From positions 78,355 through 142,354 of the forward strand of contig NZ_CAJNAT010000020.1 in assembly GCF_905220705.1 (NCBI RefSeq): 64,000 nucleotides of DNA. The letters are read 5' to 3'. A model generated the notes under the pieces. That model was not told the DNA's origin. It ran no database searches and saw nothing but the letters and a program-made list of their open reading frames with translations. Positions 15,615 to 24,600 of this stretch are shown here, one piece after another (position 1 is the stretch's first letter; each line of letters begins with the position of its first letter). Position numbers and translations under genes: made by a program. This DNA is from Paraburkholderia domus. Its GTDB lineage: Bacteria > Pseudomonadota > Gammaproteobacteria > Burkholderiales > Burkholderiaceae.

Positions 15615-16667
15615 TCAAGGCGCATTGGTCAGCGCCGGGTCGAGATAGGCATTCACGTTCTGCGATTGCTTGTAGACCGCGTTGCGCACGTTGAACTTGT
15701 CCGCGTTCACGCTCGAACCGTACACCGAGTCAAGCCCGTCACCCTTGACGAAGGCCTTCCTGGCCGCCGCCGCGTCGAGCAGGTGCGTGCCTTTCAGCAA
15801 GGGCAGATACTGGGCCGGCGTCAGTCCGACGCGCCCGGACATGATCTTCACGGCATCCGGTTGCGTTTTCGGATCGTTGATGTAGGCCACGCAGCGATAC
15901 CAGACCTTGATCACCTTGGCCCAGTCGGCCTTGCGCGACTGCAGGCTGACCGGATTGACCGTGATCGCGTCGTAGATCAGGCCCGGTGCGTCGGCCGAGG
16001 TGAAGATCGGACGCGAGCCCGGTACGCGCTTGAGTGCTTCGCCCGCGTTCGGTTGCCATGCGCCGACCGCGGCGACGTCGTTGGACGACGCCAGCACTTG
16101 TGGCAACTCATTCGTCTTCGCGTTGACGAGCGTGATGTCCGATTCCTTGAGCGCATGCTTCTCGAGCGCCGTGTCCAGCAGCAGGTGATCGACGAGACCC
16201 ATTTCGACACCGACTTTTTTGCCCTTGAGTCCATCGACCGTGCGAACGGGCGGTTTGGCCACGATCATGTCGTTGCCGCTCGAGTAATCGGTCAGGAGGA
16301 TCATCACGTTTTTTGCGCCGCTTGCGCCGGTGACCAGCGCATCGCCATTGGTTGCGCCGACCGCGTCGAGCTTGCCGGCGGAGAACGCATCGAGCGAGGC
16401 CGAGTAGTCGAACCACTGAAAATTGACATCCACGCCGGCCTCCTTGAACCAACCTTTGTCGATGGCAATCTGGAACGCGACGAAGCCGGGCCAATCGCTA
16501 TAACCGATGGCGAGGGGGGCAGCCGCTTGCGCGGGTGCCGCGCCGAAACCGGCGAAGCCGATCGCAAGCGTGGCGACAGCGCCGGCGATCGCGCCACGCA
16601 CGCGGCGCGACGAGGCAAGGCTGCTCAGTGAGGTCAGGGACATACGGGCGGATTCGAAGCGTTTCAT
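15615..16667 (-). CDS. ABC transporter periplasmic substrate-binding protein (probable guanidine importer)
   Basis: A 350-residue precursor with a signal peptide cleaved near APAQA|AAP (about residue 48). The fold is NMT1/SsuA/TauA type: IGYSDWPGFVAFQIAIDKGWF, FSAGKLDAVGATNGD, and KGKKVGVEMGLVDHLLL. The start at 16667 has CTGGAGAAAACG upstream. Its leader contains a class I guanidine riboswitch and a sigma-54-like promoter. The matching permease and ATPase are at 26779 and 27838 in the second guanidine-riboswitch operon, so this protein is best read as the guanidine-binding component. That assignment rests on regulation, not on sequence alone. Confidence 0.88.
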   Translation of the reverse strand: MKRFESARMSLTSLSSLASSRRVRGAIAGAVATLAIGFAGFGAAPAQAAAPLAIGYSDWPGFVAFQIAIDKGWFKEAGVDVNFQWFDYSASLDAFSAGKLDAVGATNGDALVTGASGAKNVMILLTDYSSGNDMIVAKPPVRTVDGLKGKKVGVEMGLVDHLLLDTALEKHALKESDITLVNAKTNELPQVLASSNDVAAVGAWQPNAGEALKRVPGSRPIFTSADAPGLIYDAITVNPVSLQSRKADWAKVIKVWYRCVAYINDPKTQPDAVKIMSGRVGLTPAQYLPLLKGTHLLDAAAARKAFVKGDGLDSVYGSSVNADKFNVRNAVYKQSQNVNAYLDPALTNAP

Positions 16668-16837
16668 CGTTTTCTCCAGGAGACCGGTCAATTGCGATTG
16701 TTGAGTTGGATCGCGCGGCGACTGCGCGATAAAACAACATGGCCGGTTCCCGCGAGAATCCGAATGGTGCGGACACTGCGCGAAAACTGCGGGAGACAAA
16801 CGCCGGCCACGGAGAGGCACGATAGGCATTGCTATCG

Positions 16838-16970
16838 CCAATCTCCCGGGCTTTTGTCCCGCCGTGTAGTGCAACAGTCGTTCGCTCCCGGATCAAGCCC
16901 GAGCCGAACGAACCGGTGCACCGGGCTGCTCTCGGACCAGACGTTCTTGCGAACCGGAACCCTAGCATCC
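16838..16970 (-). promoter_or_regulatory. Guanidine-I (ykkC class) riboswitch upstream of the binding-protein gene
   Basis: On the minus strand the conserved blocks occur in order: GCTAGGGTTCCGG, GTCTGGTCCGAGAGC and ACGGCGGGACAAAAGCCCGG. They match the element at 19990-20140 block for block. A long stem (16811-16846) overlaps the 3' end of the aptamer (GGGAG) and could be the alternative expression-platform structure. It ends about 170 nt before the start codon at 16667. The rest of 16668-17092 shows no gene. Confidence 0.92.
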
Positions 16971-17009
16971 CTAAGATGCGACGCTGCCGCACCTCTCGGC
17001 AATCAATCT

Positions 17010-17025
17010 AGCGAGAAATATGCCA
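17010..17025 (-). promoter_or_regulatory. Sigma-54-like promoter for the binding-protein gene
   Basis: The minus strand reads TGGCATATTTCTCGCT. It has the invariant GG and GC doublets with correct spacing (TGGCA-N6-TCGCT) and two departures from TGGCACG-N4-TTGCT. It lies about 43 nt before the guanidine riboswitch, the same geometry as the promoter at 19930-19945. Confidence 0.5.
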
Positions 17026-17092
17026 GCGCGGGCCAGGCGATGCCTCGAGGCGCAGTCATGCGAATGTTTCAGCGCAAACATGAGCCCACAGT

Positions 17093-17461
17093 TCATTCGA
17101 GCGCGGCAAAACGCTGATGCACGTAGGCGAGAAACTGCTCGAGACGCTCCTCGATCGATGCCGCGAGACTGACTCGCTTGATGCGGCGATCCGCTTCGGA
17201 ACTCGTCTCCAGCAGCCAGCCGGCGTCGATTAGCGCCTGCACGTAGCGGACCGCGGTGCGGCGGCTCACGCCAGGCATGAAATCGTAGAGCGCCGTCTTG
17301 GCGAAATCATTTTCCGCGTCCACCCACATCCGGCAAAACAGATCGCTGTAGTTGAGGTCGTTCAGCCCCAGGTCGCCGAAATGCGACGACCACTGCCAGT
17401 CCATGTCGAGAATGGCGCGCGCGACGGCTTGCCCCTTGTGACGCGCAAGTTTCTTCTTCAT
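17093..17461 (-). CDS. Winged-helix transcriptional regulator (MarR-like, unassigned)
   Basis: A 122-residue protein. The region ALYDFMPGVSRRTAVRYVQALIDAGWLLETSSEADRRIKRVSLA reads as a helix-turn-helix followed by a beta wing, as in MarR/PadR-like regulators. The N-terminal half (LDMDWQWSSHFGDLGLNDLNYSDLF) may form the dimer or sensor part. It is divergent from the isomerase-dioxygenase pair and 155 bp from it. The palindrome at 17581-17608 in that gap could be its operator. Confidence 0.7.
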   Translation of the reverse strand: MKKKLARHKGQAVARAILDMDWQWSSHFGDLGLNDLNYSDLFCRMWVDAENDFAKTALYDFMPGVSRRTAVRYVQALIDAGWLLETSSEADRRIKRVSLAASIEERLEQFLAYVHQRFAALE

Positions 17462-17580
17462 CGATTCACCATGAGGAGGAGGGGTGCACAGTTTAAGTGC
17501 TAATCGTGCAGGAAATCGGGCGCGCCAAAATTATGCACAGCGACGCAAAGCGTTTTTTTGGCGAGCAAATTTCGTGTGTA

Positions 17581-17608
17581 CTATTGCATGCAATTTTGCA
17601 TGCAATAG
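17581..17608. promoter_or_regulatory. 28-bp near-perfect palindrome upstream of the isomerase-dioxygenase operon
   Basis: CTATTGCATGCAA (17581-17593) and TTGCATGCAATAG (17596-17608) are exact reverse complements around a two-base TT centre. It ends 8 bp before the start codon at 17617. The left edge overlaps a possible -10 box (TACTAT, 17578-17583), so binding would block initiation. Each arm itself contains the smaller palindrome TTGCATGCAA. Confidence 0.7.
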
Positions 17609-17616
17609 GAGAGGCG

Positions 17617-18546
17617 ATGAAATTCGAACTGTTCAAGACATTCTGGGGATTCGACGGCGGTCCGCATGATGCCGCACCGCTAGTGCGCGCCGCCGGTTTC
17701 GACGGGATCGAAGCGCCAGTCCCGCCGGGTGGGGCTGAGCGCGAAGCTTTCGCGCAGGCAATCGCCGACGAACGTCTCGAGTTCATCGCGGAGATCACGA
17801 CGGCGGGCAGTTATGTGCCGGAACGGTCTGCCACGCCGGCGGAGCATCTGCGCGATCTCGAGGAAAAGATCGTGTGGGGCAAGCCGCTCAAACCACGCTT
17901 TTTCAATGTGATGGCAGGCTGCGACGCGTGGCCGGCGGCTACACAGGTGGATTTCTTCGCGCGCGCGGTGGAAGTTGCTGCGAAGCACGAGGTGACCTGC
18001 AGCTTCGAGACGCATCGGGGCCGCTCGTTCTACAACCCATGGATTACCCGCGATGTCGCGCGTGCGGTGCCGGAACTCAAGCTGACATGCGACTTCAGCC
18101 ATTGGGTGTCGGTGTGCGAGCGTCTGCTCGACGGCGACGGTGGTGAATGGGACACGATTCTTGAGCTTGCGCCGCATGCGCATCATCTGCACGGGCGTGT
18201 AGGGTATCCGCAAGGTCCGCAGGTGCCGCATCCCGCTGCGCCCGAGTACGCAGACTGCCTTGCTTCGCATCAGCGAATCTGGGAAGCACTGTGGAGCGCA
18301 CAGATCGACAAGGGCTACACGACCACGACCATGACGCCCGAGTTCGGCCCCGATGGCTATCTGCACACGTTGCCTTTCACCAATGCGCCGGTGGCGGATC
18401 TGTGGGCGATCAACACGTGGATGGGACGCGAGGAGCGACGCCATCTCGCAGCGTTTCTTGCCGGACGCGAGGCGCGTGGCGGCCTGCGAACCGAACAGCA
18501 AACGCATTCACCGACTCGATCATCCATCGCACCGCTGCACGCATAG
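17617..18546 (+). CDS. Sugar phosphate isomerase/epimerase-like TIM-barrel protein
   Basis: A 309-residue protein starting MKFELFKTFWGFDGG with TAGGAGAG upstream. It shows the xylose isomerase-like barrel pattern: FDGIEAPVPPGG, FIAEITTAGS, VTCSFETHRGRSFYNPW, LTCDFSHWVSVCE with likely metal ligands, and HAHHLHGRVGYPQGPQVPHP. Family members isomerise or epimerise sugars and sometimes other hydroxy-oxo acids. The dioxygenase gene begins 9 nt after its stop, so the two are co-expressed. The substrate is unknown. A position between two guanidine-riboswitch units suggests a role near nitrogen-compound metabolism, which is inference. Confidence 0.85.
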   Translation: MKFELFKTFWGFDGGPHDAAPLVRAAGFDGIEAPVPPGGAEREAFAQAIADERLEFIAEITTAGSYVPERSATPAEHLRDLEEKIVWGKPLKPRFFNVMAGCDAWPAATQVDFFARAVEVAAKHEVTCSFETHRGRSFYNPWITRDVARAVPELKLTCDFSHWVSVCERLLDGDGGEWDTILELAPHAHHLHGRVGYPQGPQVPHPAAPEYADCLASHQRIWEALWSAQIDKGYTTTTMTPEFGPDGYLHTLPFTNAPVADLWAINTWMGREERRHLAAFLAGREARGGLRTEQQTHSPTRSSIAPLHA

Positions 18547-18555
18547 GCAAACCTC

Positions 18556-19620
18556 ATGAGCCAAACCCACACCCGTTTCGACCGACTGCCCGTCGTCGAC
18601 GTCAGCGGTCTCTTTAGCGATGACCCGGACCGGCGTCTCACAACCGCACGCGAACTCGACCGTGCCGCGCGTGACGCGGGCTTTTTCTACGTCACCGGCC
18701 ATCAGGTCTCGCGCGCGCAGCAAGCTGCGCTAATAGAACAGGCAAAGCAGTTCTTCGCCGCGCCCGACGACTGGAAGATGCGCTATTACATCGGTCAATC
18801 GATCGCGCATCGCGGCTATGTGCCGGAAGGCGAAGAGGTTTTCGCGGGCGGCAAGCGCGACAGGAAGGAAGGGTTCGACACAGGCCGGGAACTGCCGCCC
18901 GACGACCCTGACGTCAAAGCCGGCACGCCGATGCTCGGGCCGAATATATGGCCTGAGCAGCCGGGTTTTCGCGAAGCGGTCAGCGGGTATTACGACGCGG
19001 CGTTCGCACTCGGCCGCGCGTTGTTCCGCGGTTTCTCGCTCGCACTCGGTTTGCCGGAAACGCATTTCGACGAGTACTTGCAGAAGCCCCCGAGCCAGCT
19101 GCGCCTCCTCCACTATCCTCTCGACCCGTCCGCGGAGGACCGGCCGGGCATCGGTGCGCATACCGACTACGAGTGCTTCACGATTCTGCTGCCAACAGCC
19201 CCCGGCCTTGAAGTGATGAACGGCGAGGGCGAATGGATCGATGCGCCGCCGCTCGACAACGCGTTCGTCGTGAACATCGGCGACATGCTGGAGGTGTGGA
19301 CCGGCGGTACCTACGTGGCGACTTCACATCGTGTGCGCAAGGTGAGGGAAGAGCGTTACTCGTTTCCGCTCTTCTTCGCCTGCGACTATCGCACGGTAGT
19401 CGAGCCGCTGCCGCAGTTCGCGACACCCGAGGCGGTGGCGAAATACCCGCCGGTATCGGCAGGCGACCATCTGTTCGCCCAGACGGCGCAGAGCTTTACC
19501 TATTTGAAGCAGCGTCTTGAACGCGGTGAGCTGGCATTGCCTGACGGGTCGAAGGGTTTGGCGAGCTTTGGGCAACAAGCGCGTTTTACGAGCGGTGCCG
19601 CTGCTTCTGCAGTTCGATGA
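18556..19620 (+). CDS. 2-oxoglutarate/Fe(II)-dependent dioxygenase, isopenicillin N synthase family
   Basis: A 354-residue protein with the N-terminal DIOX_N domain (LPVVDVSGLF, AGFFYVTGHQVS) and the jelly-roll 2OG-FeII oxygenase domain. The metal triad is His202 and Asp204 (GAHTDYE) with His258 (ATSHRV). Arg267 and Ser269 (RYSFPLFF) would bind the co-substrate carboxylate. Bacterial relatives hydroxylate or cleave amino acids. Some 2OG enzymes release guanidine from arginine or homoarginine, which would make sense next to guanidine catabolism, but nothing in the sequence proves it. It is translated with the isomerase-like gene. Confidence 0.88.
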   Translation: MSQTHTRFDRLPVVDVSGLFSDDPDRRLTTARELDRAARDAGFFYVTGHQVSRAQQAALIEQAKQFFAAPDDWKMRYYIGQSIAHRGYVPEGEEVFAGGKRDRKEGFDTGRELPPDDPDVKAGTPMLGPNIWPEQPGFREAVSGYYDAAFALGRALFRGFSLALGLPETHFDEYLQKPPSQLRLLHYPLDPSAEDRPGIGAHTDYECFTILLPTAPGLEVMNGEGEWIDAPPLDNAFVVNIGDMLEVWTGGTYVATSHRVRKVREERYSFPLFFACDYRTVVEPLPQFATPEAVAKYPPVSAGDHLFAQTAQSFTYLKQRLERGELALPDGSKGLASFGQQARFTSGAAASAVR

Positions 19621-19929
19621 AACGTACCGACATCAGCGTGTAGAGCGTGCGGCGAAGCGTGGCGAGCGTGAGCATGGTCGGATGAGTGAGGTGATGAACG
19701 TGGCGCCATGGCACGCACACACCGTGCCATCGTAAAGAGCCCCTACGCCGCGTGAGACATGTGAGCGCGCAGCCCAATCGTGGTGCTTCGCGCATTCATC
19801 TGGTGCCTGATCGCCCTCAACCGTGGTGCGTGTGCCATCAACGCAACCAAGCTGCGGGCCCGCTAATTGTGCCGCCAACAGCATTCAATCCCTTGCCACT
19901 CTGCGCTTGCGGCCCCGGCAACATAATCC
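19621..19929. other. Non-coding stretch between the dioxygenase gene and the guanidine operon promoter
   Basis: No gene is supported. A perfect 8-bp hairpin (ATGGCACG 19708-19715 and CGTGCCAT 19723-19730) could terminate the upstream operon but lacks a U tract. Two TGGTGC sequences occur between about 19775 and 19830. They resemble NtrC half-sites, but no full NtrC palindrome was found. Confidence 0.4.
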
Positions 19930-19945
19930 TGGCACGCAACTCGCT
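19930..19945 (+). promoter_or_regulatory. Sigma-54-like promoter for the guanidine catabolic operon
   Basis: TGGCACGCAACTCGCT has the -24 element TGGCACG and the -12 GC doublet at the correct distance, one base different from TGGCACG-N4-TTGCT. Transcription would begin near 19957, about 35 nt before the riboswitch. Sigma-54 control fits a nitrogen-scavenging operon. Confidence 0.6.
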
Positions 19946-19989
19946 TAGCTATGCAGCGAGAGGTGCGAAGTAATTTGCATCATCTTCAG

Positions 19990-20140
19990 GATCGCTAGGG
20001 TTCCGGTCGTACCGCTTTAAAGGCTTTTAGTTGGCTTTGAAGCGTGCACACGATGTCTGGTCCGAGAGCAATCCGGTCTTGCCGTTCACCTTCTTTCAAG
20101 GCGCCGGCGAGGCTCCACGGAGGGATAAAAGCCCGGGAGG
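19990..20140 (+). promoter_or_regulatory. Guanidine-I (ykkC class) riboswitch upstream of the catabolic operon
   Basis: Conserved blocks are GCTAGGGTTCCGG (19994-20006), GTCTGGTCCGAGAGC (about 20053-20067) and ACGGAGGGATAAAAGCCCGG (about 20117-20136). The variable hairpin between blocks is larger than in the copy at 16838. Class I ykkC RNAs bind guanidinium and usually switch genes on by preventing termination. Confidence 0.94.
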
Positions 20141-20175
20141 TCGCGATGTCGGTCAATCGCCCTCTCATGCTTTTT
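20137..20175 (+). terminator. Riboswitch-controlled terminator
   Basis: GAGG-TC-GCGAT (20137-20147) can pair with ATCGC-CCTC (20156-20164), leaving a two-base bulge, and TTTTT follows at 20171-20175. The 5' arm shares GGGAGG with the last conserved block of the aptamer, so ligand binding would compete with terminator formation. Confidence 0.6.
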
Positions 20176-20198
20176 CCCAACCGATACCAGGAGCCTCC

Positions 20199-20954
20199 AT
20201 GTCGACGCAAAATCCTGTCGATCTCGCACCGATCCCGCACGTGTTGTGGGAATCCGTGATTCCCGCCGGCACGCACTGGTCCGGCGTGCTGCGCCGTGGC
20301 GTTGCGCTGCGCATCGTCGATCCCGAGGGCGGCGCCAATCTGGCCGCCGTGTTCTACCGGCACGACGAGCCGCTCGAACGCTACAACATGGCCGATACGT
20401 TGAAGGCGCAGCACACCGCGCATCTGACGCGCGGCCACGTGCTCTATTCGGATATGGGCCGTGTACTCGCCTCGATCACGGCCGACACGCTCGGCTGGCA
20501 CGATCCGCTGGGCGGTCTCGGCGATGCCGAACTGTTCGCGAGCAAGTACGGCGAAGCCCGCTATCAGCAACATCGCAATACGATGGTGCGCAACGGCCGC
20601 GACAGCCTGCTGCTCGAACTGGCCAAGCACGGTCTGGGCACGCGCGATCTCGTCGCCAACATCAACTTTTTCAGCAAGCTCGCCATCAGTGAAGACGGCT
20701 CGCTCAATTTCGTCACGGGGCATTCGAAAGCCGGCGCGGCGTTCGATCTGCGTTTCGAAATGGACACGCTCGCCGCGTTTTCGAGCGCACCGCATCCACT
20801 GAACCCTTCCTCCGAATACGAACCGCGGCCCGTCAAGCTGATTGCGTACCGCGCGTATGCCGCCGACGCCGCCGTACCGGCCGACGATCCCTGCCGCTCC
20901 GCCTGTCCCGAGAATGAGCGCGGCTTCGTCAACACCGATCGTCTGTTCGTTTAA
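20199..20954 (+). CDS. Urea carboxylase-associated protein, longer subunit (carboxyguanidine deiminase type)
   Basis: A 251-residue protein of the DUF1989 family starting MSTQNPVDLAPIPHVLW with CCAGGAG upstream. Family blocks are GGANLAAVFYRHDEPLERYNMADTLKAQ, GRVLASITADTLGWHDPLGG and LVANINFFSKLAISEDG. It is paralogous to the next gene, 11 nt downstream. In guanidine-utilising bacteria the two proteins form CgdAB, which deiminates carboxyguanidine made by the carboxylase to allophanate. The guanidine riboswitch in the leader supports that role rather than plain urea use. A longer upstream reading was rejected because it runs through the riboswitch. Confidence 0.88.
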   Translation: MSTQNPVDLAPIPHVLWESVIPAGTHWSGVLRRGVALRIVDPEGGANLAAVFYRHDEPLERYNMADTLKAQHTAHLTRGHVLYSDMGRVLASITADTLGWHDPLGGLGDAELFASKYGEARYQQHRNTMVRNGRDSLLLELAKHGLGTRDLVANINFFSKLAISEDGSLNFVTGHSKAGAAFDLRFEMDTLAAFSSAPHPLNPSSEYEPRPVKLIAYRAYAADAAVPADDPCRSACPENERGFVNTDRLFV

Positions 20955-20965
20955 GGAGACCCGCG

Positions 20966-21622
20966 ATGCCCATCATCGAAAGCAAGCTCGACATCCGTCA
21001 CGCGGTCTATGACCTCACGCTGCCGTCCGGCGAGCCATGGCTGCATGAAGTCAAGCGCGGCCAGGTGTTCCGCATTCTCGATCTGGAAGGTAATCAGGCC
21101 GTCGACACACTGTTCTATAACAGCGCCGATCCGCTCGAACGCTACAGTGCGCAGGACACGATTCGCGCGCAACGCAACCTCTATCTGTCCGCCGGCAGCG
21201 TGCTGATGTCGAACCTCGGCAAGCCGATGGTGACCCTCGTCGCGGACACCTGCGGGCGTCACGACACCCTCGGCGGCGCGTGCGCGGCCGAGAGCAACAC
21301 GGTTCGCTACGCGCTCGACAAACGCCATATGCACAGTTGCCGCGACAGCTTCCTGCATGCGATTACGCATTGCACGTGCGGCGTGGGCACGCAGCTCACC
21401 AAGCGCGACATCGTCAGCAATATCAACTTCTTCATGAATGTACCGGTGACGCCGCTCGGCAAACTGAGCTTCGAAGACGGCATCTCGGCGCCGGGCAAAT
21501 ACGTCGAGATGCGCGCCGAGATGGACGTGACGGTATTGATCTCGAACTGTCCGCAGCTGAACAACCCGTGCAACGGCTACAACCCGACGCCCGTGCGCCT
21601 GACCATCTGGGACGCCCAATGA
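20966..21622 (+). CDS. Urea carboxylase-associated protein, shorter subunit (carboxyguanidine deiminase type)
   Basis: A 218-residue DUF1989 protein. It shares DPLERYSAQDTIRAQ and IVSNINFFMNVPVTPLGKL with the preceding gene, and adds a cysteine-rich set (DTCGRHD, GGACAAES, HSCRDSF, HCTCGVG, NCPQLNNPCNGYNPTP) likely to bind metal or form the active site. Together with the preceding protein it would form the CgdAB-type deiminase. Its stop overlaps the carboxylase start (ATGA), so the two are translationally coupled. Confidence 0.88.
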   Translation: MPIIESKLDIRHAVYDLTLPSGEPWLHEVKRGQVFRILDLEGNQAVDTLFYNSADPLERYSAQDTIRAQRNLYLSAGSVLMSNLGKPMVTLVADTCGRHDTLGGACAAESNTVRYALDKRHMHSCRDSFLHAITHCTCGVGTQLTKRDIVSNINFFMNVPVTPLGKLSFEDGISAPGKYVEMRAEMDVTVLISNCPQLNNPCNGYNPTPVRLTIWDAQ

Positions 21623-24600
21623 CATTCGACAAAGTCCTGATTGCCAATCGCGGCGAAATTGCCTGCCGCGTGATTCGCACGCTCAAGCGCCTCGGCATTG
21701 CGTCGGTGGCGGTCTATTCGGAAGCGGATCGCCACGCCATGCATGTGATGCTTGCTGACGAAGCGGTCTGCATCGGCCCGGCGGTGGCGGCCGCCAGCTA
21801 TCTGAATAGCGCCGCGATTCTCGAGGCGGCGCGCGCAACCGGCGCGAATGCCGTGCATCCCGGTTACGGTTTTCTCTCGGAAAATGCCGCGTTCGCGCAG
21901 GCATGCGAAGACGCGGGCATCCGCTTCATCGGTCCGCGCCCCGCGCAGATGCTTGAATTCGGCCTGAAGCACACGGCACGCGAGATCGCGAAGGCGAACG
22001 ACGTGGCGTTGCTGCCGGGCACCGACTTGCTGCCTGACGTGACTACCGCGTTAAGCGAGGCCGGGTCGATCGGCTATCCCGTGATGCTGAAAAGCACCGC
22101 GGGCGGGGGCGGCATCGGCATGTCGCTGTGCCGCGATGCGGCGCAACTGGAGAGCGTGTTTGCATCGGTCGCGCGGCTAGGCGAGGCCAACTTCGCGAAC
22201 GCGGGTGTCTATATCGAGAAGTTTGTCGAGAATGCGCGCCACATTGAAGTGCAGATTTTCGGCGACGGCCACGGTGACGTGATCGCGCTCGGCGAACGCG
22301 ATTGCTCGGTGCAACGACGCCATCAGAAGGTGATCGAGGAGACACCCGCGCCAGGTTTGACACAGGCGGAACGCGCGGCACTCCACGCGAGCGCCGTGCG
22401 CCTCGCGCAGGCCGTGAAGTACGAATCCGCCGGCACGGTCGAGTTCGTATTCGACGCCGACACACGACGCTTCTATTTCCTCGAAGTGAACACGCGGTTG
22501 CAGGTCGAGCATTGCGTCACGGAGGAGGTGACGGGTGTCGATCTGGTCGAGTGGATGGTTCGCCAGGCAGAGGGCGAGCTTGCGCCGCTCGACACGCTTG
22601 TTCCTACGCCCAGCGGAGCGAGCATCCAGGTCCGGTTGTATGCGGAGGATCCGCACAAGCAGTTTCAGCCGAGCGCGGGCGTGCTGACCCACGTCGCTTT
22701 CGCCGCCGATGCGCGGGTCGACACATGGGTCGATGCCGGTACCGAAGTCAGCGCGTTCTATGATCCGCTGCTCGCGAAGATCATCGTCAAAGGCGCAACA
22801 CGCGACGCTGCGCTGGCCGCCATGCGTGCCGCGCTGGCGCAAACACAGCTCTACGGCATTGAGACGAACCTCGACTATCTGCGCGCCATCGCCGGTTCGG
22901 CGACCTTCGCGCGCGGCGAGCAGACCACCGGCTTCCTCTCACGCTTCATGTTCGCGCCGCACACCATCGACGTGCTCGACGGCGGCGTGCAGACTACCGT
23001 GCAGCAAACGCCGGGACGGGTCGGTTACTGGGACATCGGCGTGCCGCCGTCCGGTCCGATGGATGATCTGTCGTTCCGGCTCGCCAACGAACTGCTCGGC
23101 AATCCGGCCGACGCGGCGGGACTCGAATGCGCAATGGTCGGCGCGACCCTGCGCTTTAACACCGCGACGCTGTTCGTGCTGGGCGGCGCGCCGCTCGCCG
23201 CGACCCTCGACGGAGCGCCGGTCACGCTGTGGCAGGTCACGCGCGCACCAGCGGGTTCGGTGCTCAAGCTCGGTGGTGTGACCGGCGCCGGTATGCGCGC
23301 CTGTCTCGCGCTCAAGGGCGGCTTGCAGGTGCCGGACTATCTCGGCAGCAAAGCAACCTTTACGCTGGGCCAGTTCGGCGGCCATGCCGGGCGCGCCTTG
23401 CGCAAGGGCGACGTGCTGCATCTCGCCGCCGACGCGGGCCGTGGCGACGTGGGCGCGCAACTCGATCCAACCCGCGTGCCGGCGCTGACCCACGACTGGA
23501 CCCTCGGTGTGCTCGACGGTCCGCACGGTGCGCCGGACTTCTTCACGCCCGATGACATCGCGATGCTGTACGGCACGCGCTGGACGGTTCACTACAACTC
23601 CAGCCGCACAGGGGTCCGGCTGATCGGTCCGAAGCCGCAGTGGGCGCGCACGGACGGCGGCGAGGCGGGGCTGCATCCGTCGAATATTCACGACAATGCG
23701 TATGCCGTCGGCGCGGTCGATTTCACCGGCGACATGCCGGTGATTCTCGGCCCGGACGGTCCGAGCCTCGGCGGTTTCGTCTGTCCGGTGACGGTGGTGG
23801 GCGGCGAGTTGTGGAAGCTCGGCCAACTGCGGCCGGGGGATACGGTGCGGTTCGAATCGGTGCGCGCGGAACAGTCGCTGACGGCATCGGCGCCATCTGC
23901 TGTACCTACAACAACCCCGACCCCCAGCGCGCACGATTGCATTCTCTACAGCGATCCATCCGCAGGCGAGGGTACAGGCGTGGTCTACCGCCGCTCCGGC
24001 GATCAGAACGTGCTGGTTGAATACGGCCCGCTCATGCTGGACCTGAACCTGCGCTTTCGCGTGCATGCGCTAATGAACTGGCTCGATGCACACCGATTGC
24101 CCGGCATTGTCGATCTCACGCCGGGTATCCGCTCACTGCAAGTGCATTTCGACCACCGGGCGCTGTCGCACGACACCTTGCTCGCGCATCTTCAGCAGGC
24201 CGAACGCGAATTGCCCGCCGTCAACGATATGCGCGTACCCAACCGCATCGTGCATCTGCCGCTGTCATGGGACGACCCGTCGACGCGGATCGCGATTGAA
24301 CGCTACATGCAATCGGTGCGTCCCGATGCACCGTGGTGCCCGAGCAATATCGAGTTTATTCGCCGCATCAACGGTCTGGAAAGCATCGACGACGTGAAGC
24401 GCATCGTGTTCGACGCGCGATACCTGGTGATGGGGCTCGGCGACGTCTATCTCGGCGCGCCGGTGGCCACCCCGCTCGATCCGCGTCACCGGCTCGTCAC
24501 GACCAAATACAACCCCGCGCGCACATGGACGCCGGAGAACGCGGTGGGGATCGGCGGTGCCTACCTCTGCGTGTATGGCATGGAAGGGCCCGGCGGCTAT

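Noticed and set aside
15603..16631. 342-codon open frame on the plus strand
   Set aside because: It is exactly antisense to the ABC binding-protein gene and arises from GC-rich codon bias; no ribosome site or domain.
19708..19730. Perfect 8-bp hairpin as a terminator after the dioxygenase gene
   Set aside because: No U tract on either side, so it is noted only within the non-coding entry.
22939..24066. 375-codon frame antisense within the carboxylase gene
   Set aside because: Shadow of the carboxyltransferase domain; no family match.
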